Shown here one piece after another: positions 18,612 through 25,607 of a stretch of 25,607 nucleotides of DNA (positions are counted from its first letter, which is position 1; the number at the start of each line of letters is the position of its first letter). Both the position numbers and the translations under genes were made by a program. The DNA comes from Perkinsus chesapeaki (taxonomy: Eukaryota; Perkinsozoa; Perkinsida; Perkinsidae), in contig JAAPAO010000521.1 of NCBI GenBank assembly GCA_013115145.1, positions 1 through 25,607 of the forward strand, given 5' to 3'. The notes beneath the pieces were generated by a model. That model saw only the letters and a list, made by a program, of their open reading frames with translations. It made no database searches and was not told the DNA's origin.

Positions 18612-19045
18612 CTTAGAAGTGCCCCAAGCCGCGACCGGCTGAGACGAACGTAGAGGGCTTCAAGTCTCCTTCGAGCTCCATAAATACACTTGCCGAATAT
18701 CTTGAGAAAGACGCGCCTGCAGGTGAGGAATCTTAACCAATGATCAGGAATGCGCGACCTCGGACATGAAGGGTGAGTCGGAGAGCGAATTGAGCTAATT
18801 GAGCGACCTCATAGTTGGCTGCAAATAGATAGAGCGAACAGGCAAATGTATCGCTGTAATGGTTAGGAAGTAAGCTTTCGGAGATTCCTGGCTCAGGAAT
18901 CCCGAGAAAGTGCCAACCTACGGCTGTTTTCTCACTAAACCTGGCTCGCTTTTGAGTATCTTTGGTAACTAGTACAACTTAATAAGGACATCTGACTTGG
19001 AGTATGAGGTGCGAGCAATCGTTGGTTGTAATTCGCAGTCTCTGC
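18612..19045. other. Spacer; may hold 5' exons of the gene at 17041-18611
   Basis: A + strand reading at about 18630-18715 looks protein-like but does not join in phase to anything nearby. On - a short in-frame run near 18680-18720 could be a 5' exon of the downstream gene. Neither is supported enough to call. Confidence 0.3.
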
Positions 19046-19858
19046 TTACTGAAGTATTCTATTGAATCTCCAAAGAAGTGTCAAGAGTATAATGGCGCCT
19101 CCAAAACTCGCAACGGCCAAGTCGCGCGTGACTTCGTCTTTATGCCCTGCACAGTGAACTATCATGTAGCCTACTGGGTCGCAGAAGAAGTACCAATTTG
19201 TATCCAAGTCATGTCATCGCTACTAGAGCCATTTCCCGGGAACGTGCACAACCATGGGCCTCGCCCAGTCGATTGGGGGCACGACCAGGCATCGCAGAAC
19301 CTGGTGAATCGTGGCATCCAAGGGCCGGGCGATTTTACGTGTCGTTGGTATCACTGTAAAATTGGCAACAGTCGAATGTCTCCTTGGTTGGGCAGCAATT
19401 GAAGGGCTCTTCTTTGGGGTGCCAGTATTCCTTAACCTCCGAGTACACAAACTTCATCTCGTAACCACTGAATCTGTAGGTGAAGTTGATATGCTCCAGG
19501 CGGAGCAGATAAGTTAGGCCTGGACAGCGTTCACTCACTCAAGGTTCGTTTCCGCTAGTTCGATTGCTATATCGAATCGGCAGTCACTGCATGAGCCAGT
19601 GAAACTCTCAAGACGACAGTGTCCTCGAGAAGTAGAGTTACGATGGGGTATTGACACGTTCACTGGAAAGGAAACACACGTGCATTTTCGCGAGCGCTCA
19701 GAACGGTCAAGGTGTATCGAATCCTAACAGCGGGCGGTTGTACTGGCTCTGAGGATGAAGATTAATAACAGCAGTATGCCCAGCATTGTGGATCCAAGAC
19801 TGTATCGGTTACGGCGAACTCTGTAAACATACCTGGCATGGACACGGTGAGTTGCCAT
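19046..19858 (-). CDS. Two-pass membrane protein with a cysteine-rich, glycosylation-prone loop (206 aa)
   Basis: Complete model on -: exons 19858-19729, 19662-19539, 19473-19339, 19300-19194 and 19170-19046 (TAA), with introns of 66, 65, 38 and 23 nt. All phases agree and there are 207 codons including the stop. A basic N-terminus (residues 1-22) leads into a hydrophobic segment at about 24-36, then a loop of some 150 residues with 11 cysteines (including CC pairs at 111-112 and 120-121) and N-glycosylation sequons at N45, N52 and N153. A second hydrophobic segment lies at about 184-199, with a short tail. This predicts both ends in the cytosol and a disulphide-bonded loop outside or in the lumen. 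The layout resembles that of some channel auxiliary subunits (for example the BK beta type), but I see no sequence match and would not name it. A + strand gene may start about 110 bp upstream in the opposite direction. Confidence 0.75.
19171..19193 (-). other. 23-nt spliceosomal intron
   Basis: GTACTT...GTAG, length 23, phase 1, in the two-pass membrane protein gene. Without removal the frame meets a TAG. With removal, the flanking coding segments join and run into the C-terminal membrane helix. It is the clearest of several introns under 30 nt in this window. Confidence 0.7.
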
Positions 19859-19967
19859 ATCGTTCCAAGGCAATCGTCCCTCCAGACGAAGTGATTCTAC
19901 TAGCGTCATCACCGGCGAGCTGGAGTAATGCAAGTCCTACCCGGGTTCGGATAGACGTTCTGATTCG

Positions 19968-20200
19968 ATGATGAGGTCTGGTGCCTTTGCCGCCACCCAG
20001 GAGCCGATTCTAATGCAAAGCCGCTTCATTTATATCTTCAGTAGAAAGAACAACACTCTCGTCCCTTCTGGATTATGCATCAATTGGTCAAGCCTTTTAT
20101 GCGGTGGAAATGTCAGCAGCTGACATTACCAGGTTCTTGCTACCTCAATTCGGAAGACGAAGGTTTAGCCAACCCACTAACACGATTACTTCACCACACA
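19968..20200 (+). other. Possible 5' exons of the + strand gene at 20269-21056
   Basis: An ATG at 19968 opens 48 codons to 20111. A 21-nt GT..AG interval (20112-20132) then leads to a further short open stretch ending before GTTTAG near 20164, and a third piece follows. Sequence between this and 20269 does not join cleanly, so whether these belong to the downstream gene is open. Confidence 0.3.
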
Positions 20201-20268
20201 AGGCAATCTCTTTGAAGAATCGACATAATGCAACGCACACTCCGGGGGGAGACAGAAACGTATAGAAA

Positions 20269-21056
20269 TTGAAGGTTCTTTCTCGGGATTGTCTTTGCCG
20301 TTTCGAAGATCGGAGGCCTCCTACACGCAGGGCTGCCGGTGCTTTCATCAGGGGGCATTTACCCTCTCGAGCAGGAATGGCTAGTCGCATCCTTCTGAGA
20401 TTACGGCACAGCGGGAAGCTGGGCAGCGGAGCTCCGTGCTCGGGAACTCATCACGTCTCTAGCGGAGAGAGCAGGTAGGTAGCCTTAGCGGGGGAATCTA
20501 TGACACAGGCTCAACTGGTATGTGATGTCGCGGACTCCAGAATGTTCGGGACTGCGTGACGTCGTGCCGTGTCTCAATCAACGGCACCCAACAGTACCCA
20601 ATTGTTACTTCTCACAACCTTGCGAGGCTTTGCGTTCGTTACAGTTTATCAGGTTTCCTCTTCGAGCTTCAACGTTAGCGTTTTTTGGGCGGCAAACCGA
20701 CTTCACCGGTGACTTGAGCTAGGCCCCCGTCGCCACTACTCAGGACGCACACCTCGCGTTACGGCGTCACATACTGTCTGCGGGCAGCATTGTGATGACA
20801 TATCTAAGCTTGGTTACGATTGACCGTAAGACTTCAACAAAGGCCCTTTCGGATTGAAAATTTTCATCACAGAAGCATAACGTAAACTTCAGCAGAGCTC
20901 TTAGCAAAGTACTCATACGTTGCTGAGGGCAGCGAAGCCAAAAGAAAGGGCCGCGACTTTCCTGTACCTGGCGAGGGTGGTCCTGAGGTGTGATGGAGTT
21001 CAGGCTTACCTCGCGGAGGCTTCGCTAAAGCGGGACTCCTGTGGGCAATCACTTGA
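20269..21056 (+). CDS. Multi-exon + strand gene of unknown function, all phase-1 introns
   Basis: Exons on +: about 20269-20338, 20400-20474, 20509-20517 (9 nt, optional), 20541-20708, 20744-20812, 20905-20976 and 21004-21056 (TGA). Introns are 61, 34, 23, 35, 92 and 27 nt. Every intron is phase 1, so each internal exon could be skipped or duplicated without changing frame, a pattern known from modular extracellular proteins. The encoded chain has several cysteines but no recognised domain. The 23-nt and 27-nt introns are each flanked by convincing coding sequence. The N-terminus is unresolved and may include the short exons from 19968. The opposite strand is also open at 20867-21151 and even contains a chance PGTGKS string, so strand choice is not beyond doubt. 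Confidence 0.5.
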
Positions 21057-21353
21057 CCAAAGCAACCTGAAACCCAATGGTCGCGGTCCAAGATGGAATT
21101 CAGGGAGAATGAGAAACTAAACATGTTTTCGATTCTCGTTCTAGTACTCATGTTTTAAATTGCAATCGTTAGCACTCAATATTGAGAGAGAAATCGACAA
21201 AATACGAAATATTCTATTTCATTGCGTCGGGCTGTATGTAGACTGCGTAACCTATAAGAAGAATTAATTGCTGGCCGAAAGCTACAGTAGGCGCAATCTA
21301 AAGATCCACCTCGTGCGTATAGCTCGACTCTTCAACTGTTGCTCATATCAAGC
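21057..21353. other. Spacer between two convergent gene ends
   Basis: The + strand gene ends at 21056 and the RCC1-like gene on - ends at 21354, so this is a 3'-3' spacer. It is AT-rich with several short A/T runs. I see no gene or RNA. Confidence 0.45.
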
Positions 21354-24256
21354 TTAAATTTGGCACGGGATCACCTCTATGATTGCGCGCCCTGAGGGAG
21401 TGTAGTTAGACTGGATATCAACCCGAGCGATTGAATAAGCACCTCCGAGCACACCAGAGAGTCTAACGGCGAGATTGCAATTGTCATTGGTGCCAAGCTG
21501 AGCTGTGACTTCACAGCAATCACCGAATCTGAATCGAACCTAGGCCACCTACAGTCGTCCTTTGTCATCGATGGCACCACAGAACATACCACCGCATGAT
21601 ATGTCAGATATCTCCACGTCGTCACCGCCGTCGTCGGGTACAGGAACTCGCCGAGGCGGAACGCACTGCAAAGCTGCCGTAGTCGTCGACGGCGGGACAC
21701 CTGAATCCTACATGGTGGAGCGGGACAGGGTGGCCTACCGAGGATGGTGAGGAGAGGAAGAGCGTCCATATCGTCCTCTGCATTCGACTGTTCTGAAATG
21801 CTCAAAGTCTCCGTACCCTCCCTGAGATAGAAAATATGAGATGAGATGAAGTATGACCGCGCGCCCCAACTAAGGCGAATTATGACACATAGTTTATATA
21901 GGAAAGAAAATGAAGTAATCCATTCTCTGAACCACTCCAGCGGGGCACTGCACGGGTAAGCAGGACGACCGCTGTTCGACAAAACCGTGGAAATGAAAAA
22001 GGATGATTCACCCTCGGGAATTTAAGCTTGACAAGTTGGCTACTAGTGATCGGTAAGAATGCCTCAAATTGAGCGGAGGACTTCCCGCGGAGAAGGCTGA
22101 GAGAAACGAGAACACTCTTGGACGTGAAATGGGTCGAAGACTGAATCTGGTGGAGACACTTAACGTTTATCACAGACGACTCACCTTTCATTCGTCGGCT
22201 CTCGCAAAGGTGTCGGCCCGATCCCAGCTTGAAAGATATCACCGGGTAGGGTAAGAAGAAGCGTTACCCAGTTCCCACATGACACGCTTTCAATGGGGAC
22301 CTGCCATGGCCCAACTTAAGGTAGAGCTACCAACCAGTCACCTTACCGTGCTCTGCAAGATATTCCATCCGCCATCAATAGAGACTCGATCGCCGGTACC
22401 TACGCAAAAGAGTCAGCAGTTTCGGGCGGGAAATGAGATCCTCAGATATGGCCGAGATAGGAGGCTCACAACCTATCAACTGTGCGTCATCCGTGATACT
22501 AATTGGTTATAATCGATCCGAGGCGCACGTTGTAGTTGGAGTATATTCCAACTTCATCGTGCCCGTAGATTCTGAATCTCCGTGAAATTCTCTATCGAAT
22601 GGGGTCGATGGTTCACTCTGTCCTTTTTGGACACTTAATCTCAAAAATTTGACATCCGTGAAAATTCACTGTATATGATGTGACATTTCTTGTCCGGATT
22701 TGCACAACTCACATACGAAAGTGCGAACCATCCCAATGGCTCAGAAGTTTAATCTAGATCAAAAGTAAGACACATTGTTGCTCTGGGAGAATAAATGTGA
22801 TCACCAAATTCTCCCGGTGTACATAGCATTCCCTTCGCTGAGGCGATTCACCTACAGCAGTAGGTGAGTAGGACAATTATCATCTGCCCTCCGATAGGAC
22901 ATTTCATAAATATTCATCTCCCGACAGCTGAGTTGTGGATGTAACAAATCAGTCATGAAATGGAACCACCCGAGCTGATTCAGCTAAGTTGAACGCCAGT
23001 CATACTTGCCACTGGACGACTGCTCCGACGTTTCCCAACCAACACGTACGAGTAGACCTTCACCCTACCTAGTTGGCCATGCTGATTGATTCCAGTGCTT
23101 GCCAGCTGATCCCGGTGTTGGCTCAGAACCCAGGTGTGAGCAAATCCTGATGAGACCTGTCTGACTTTGAAGGACGGAGAGACAGATACCATAACAGGCT
23201 CGGATATTGATTCGGAGTGAGATGATGATGCTAGGCCAAGTTGACCGTACCTATCAGAAAACAATGCAACTTACTCAAGGAGGATTCTCACGCGTCGCGT
23301 GCGCATCGGGCTTCGACCCACTTTAGCTAGCATTACGATATTTGCCATGAACGTGAAATTCCGTCACATCCCACCCCAAGGTGTTCCAGCGACTGCATTT
23401 CTTCGGCCGAGCACCATTCGGCAGAATTGCTAAGATAAGTCTAAACTAGCGGATAGAGCAAGCATAAGGAACTACTAAGCAGTTACTGCTACTCTATCTT
23501 CTGAGCTCCAAAGGAATATACTGGCACTCTGTACGGCAGCGCTGTTATTGTATGCAAAGTCACGTATACTTCTATTTATGGTAAACGTAGTAGACCGTGG
23601 TGTGCCTTATTCTTTCGAAGGCTTGGTCAGCCTTACCCTTCTTATTTTTATCATATCGACTACCTTTTGAACTCCAAAAGTGGAGCCGTCAGTAAGCTAT
23701 GGAGTTTCCCGACCGTATGGCCGCCTAGAGCGAGAGAGAGGACGCAATCCAAAAAGGGAGTCTCCTCATTGCCCACAAGTATTACGATGGTACATATTCG
23801 TAGTAGGAATACATTCCCCAGAGAAGTACGCATTGTTTGTTTCGCTATTCCCATGAGGCCTGTTATCACCTGTTATCTCCCCACGCCCACAGGTCTCCAC
23901 CAACGGTAACGAAGAAGGAACAAAAATAGCCGCAAGCGATGGACGCCACTCCTTCTGTTGGTAAAGCTGCTACGGGCGCCAGGTTCAGATCGAACGTGCC
24001 TTCTTGTGGAACCGATCGACCGAGCTGACCCTAAATTAATCACCATCTCGTTAGTAAGCTTAGAGATGACGCTTACGTGTTCGTTGCTGCCACAAGAGAG
24101 GACCCGCCCATCTTGAGCGAGCACTAGTAAATGTTCGGCTCCACAGGCGACCGATTCAACTCCAAAATTCAATTCGTGCATTTTCTTCACTTCTACGCCC
24201 AGCGGGCTCACATTGTACCTGCCATCCGTTATTCGATCGGGGATTCGGATTTTCAT
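21354..24256 (-). CDS. RCC1-repeat protein gene (one gene or two adjacent ones)
   Basis: RCC1 repeats form blades of a seven-bladed propeller and often act as guanine-exchange or chromatin-binding modules. On -, an exon from an ATG at 24256 ends at 24077 with ACGAEHLL-type and LSCGSNEH motifs. It joins over a 46-nt intron (branch CTTACTAAC) to 24030-23870, which starts GQLGRS and ends in LWAWGDN. That joins over a 619-nt intron to 23250-23069, which starts YGQLGLA and ends NQHGQLG. Further repeat-like coding (ISCGGMFCGAIDDKG) lies at about 21580-21610, and the final frame ends in TAA at 21354-21356. Between 22980 and 22430 the model fails, so there may be two genes: one ending near 22949, the other starting near 22500. 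A complete propeller cannot be counted from what I resolved. Confidence 0.6.
22500..22870. repeat. AT-rich stretch with clustered short palindromes
   Basis: A near-perfect 18-bp palindrome GTTGGA..TCCAAC lies near 22534-22551. GGGAGAAT/ATTCTCCC is an 8-bp stem with a loop of about 16 nt around 22783-22815. TCACCTAC/GTAGGTGA (22848-22855, 22860-22867) is a perfect 8-bp stem with a 4-nt loop. Coding signal is weak here. Confidence 0.6.
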
Positions 24257-24298
24257 GGCCTGAAGATCGCGCGGCGGCGCTGTCAAGCATATTTCCAA

Positions 24299-25019
24299 GA
24301 CTTCCCCCTACTCTTTATCGAACAAGAGGTACATCAGATCAGGGAGTCGAAGAGAAGTGTAAAGTTGATGGTGGGAATGCACATTTTTTTGGTAATGAAG
24401 CGTGCTAGTAATACTGTATTACTTCTCAAGAAGTATTTTACATTTTCTAAAACTTTCTAATAGAAGCGTTGAGGTGAAGTTTGATCTAAAGTTCCTATCG
24501 AACAGTATCCTCATTGACACCTTTCACATCGAGGAGCATAATTCCCTCAAGCTAAATGAGCCAGTATCGTGCCGACTTTGTCTCTTACTCGGTTATCCCA
24601 GTTCTGCCATTCCTCTCTGAAGTAACTACAGCCAAGTGGTGCCGACATGCAGCGACCAACTGCCCACCAGTAATCTCCTTGCTTTCGTGGGACCCTGGCC
24701 GGATGATGTGTACTGATGAGCTAGACATTTTAATCAACTACTGAAATTATCTTTCTCTGGTCCTCGCGGGTAGCTGCAAGACCTTACGCATTTGGGTTGG
24801 TTTTGTCATCCCTTACGTTTTTCAAACGATATGCGATCGCAAGTTCGAGTCCAGGCTCGAGTTAAATCGATAAATTTCAATCAAAACCGATGCCCGTGGG
24901 AAGACAGTGCCAGTTTAGGTCCCGCAGTGGTTTCCTCTTAAACGCAATACGACCAGATAATGATGGAAGCGACCCAGTAGCAACAGAGCAGGAATGAGCG
25001 ATCAGTGATACACAGTGTG
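24299..25019. other. Spacer upstream of the RCC1-like gene; no supported gene
   Basis: It should contain the promoter or leader of the RCC1-like gene and the 3' flank of the next - strand gene. Open + frames at 24402-24744 show no motif. A GTTCGAGTCC string near 24842 resembles a tRNA B box, but no cloverleaf can be built around it. Confidence 0.4.
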
Positions 25020-25387
25020 TCATGCAACGTATGCCGTAAATGCGTGGGTGTTGTCGAAGAAGTTCGTATCGGCGAGGGTCACGATCTCCATTCCGCTGTG
25101 TTTATGGAGTACAGTCTCTACTAGTAACTTTTGGAACGACGCGAGTTCAGGCAATCTATAGCACCCACAAAGTGGTAAAATGTACCGAAGGCGTGCCTCC
25201 AAAGATCGAATTGGGGCTGTTCGGATTGACCGGATAGGTTAGTCCAGAGTTTTAGACGGTCATCGATCAAAAGAGCAACAGTGAAGAGTAGTATGCCCGA
25301 GGGCTCTTTCGTGAACCAACGAGTAAACCGGTGACCCGAGTAAATACTGAGAGTCGGCAATGGTTCCAGTTTGAAACGAAAGGTCAA
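25020..25387 (-). CDS. 3' part of a - strand gene of unknown function, with one hydrophobic segment
   Basis: A - strand exon from about 25387 to 25186 encodes an aromatic-rich segment containing GILLFTVALLIDD, possibly a membrane or buried helix. A GT..AG intron starts at 25185. Coding resumes by about 25151 or 25121, depending on which AG is used, and ends at TGA 25022-25020. The later acceptor keeps phase with the exon; the earlier one does not. Upstream, a short ATG exon (25540-25525) followed by GTAAGT could be the 5' end but does not join in phase. I recognise no family. Confidence 0.5.
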
Positions 25388-25607
25388 ATTCGGGTCAAAT
25401 TATCTTTGTGGGAAAGCATTTGTTGATCGTTCCAACGAAAGCGGGTCGAACAGCTTATTAATATTTAATAACTAAACTAGGAAGAAGTGAAATACCGGCT
25501 GGTCCAGGGCAAAGTCTAACTTACCGGTGCCGTGCGGCATCGTCGCGCGCCGCCCGCAAAATCTCTGCGCGCGCCCTCAAAAACTCTTAATCCACCCTCA
25601 AATTTCT

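Noticed and set aside
20867-21151. PGTGKS string on the - strand suggesting a P-loop ATPase or GTPase
   Set aside because: The surrounding residues lack Walker B or other motor motifs, and the + strand here has a chain of phase-1 exons; the string is probably chance.
21377-21982. A 201-codon - strand open frame taken as a single exon
   Set aside because: Splicing out 38 nt at GTAGGCC...TTCAG moves the reading to a frame with an RCC1-like repeat, so the long frame is only partly real.
24830-24870. tRNA-like B box (GTTCGAGTCC)
   Set aside because: No acceptor, D or anticodon stems can be paired around it.
1-25607. CRISPR arrays, bacterial operons or insertion sequences
   Set aside because: No regularly spaced repeats, no bacterial-type genes, and clear spliceosomal introns throughout.

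Overview
This window looks like nuclear DNA of an intron-rich protist. It carries eukaryotic-type tRNA genes, including a tRNA-Tyr with an intron after position 37, and protein genes cut into small exons by GT..AG introns. Most introns are 21-160 nt, often with CTAAC/CTGAC-like branch sites. A nearly complete LTR retrotransposon is also present. An alveolate such as Perkinsus is my best guess from overall style, with low confidence. I read the gene models by hand, following splice sites and codon phase, because no host gene is one long open frame. Where I give exon coordinates, the phases join correctly across the introns unless I say otherwise.

Layout. 1-920 holds a partial tRNA-Tyr and a tRNA-Asn, both on +. 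A weak + strand gene follows at about 1010-1464. From 1.7 to 18.6 kb, four genes lie head to tail on the - strand: 1691-3588 (unknown), 4079-6551 (helical, coiled-coil type), 7111-16529 (long coiled-coil protein) and 17041-18611 (unknown, N-terminally disordered). A second, identical tRNA-Tyr sits between the second and third of these. From 19.0 to 19.9 kb is a fully modelled 206-residue protein on - with two membrane segments and a cysteine-rich loop. Next come a + strand gene of unknown function (about 20.27-21.06 kb), an RCC1-repeat gene or gene pair on - (21.35-24.26 kb), and the 3' part of another - strand gene (25.02-25.39 kb).

The main event in the window is the LTR element at 8311-13685. 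It has 152-bp LTRs differing at one base. Its single reading frame covers Gag zinc knuckle, protease, reverse transcriptase, RNase H and integrase, broken by only two stop codons. It lies antisense inside an intron of the coiled-coil gene, five bases from the exon, so the edge of its LTR forms part of the 5' splice site. That intron becomes 5,923 nt long among neighbours mostly under 220 nt. The other notable signals are a set of 21-28 nt introns supported by coding phase on both sides, and a perfect 22-bp hairpin inside another intron of the same coiled-coil gene.
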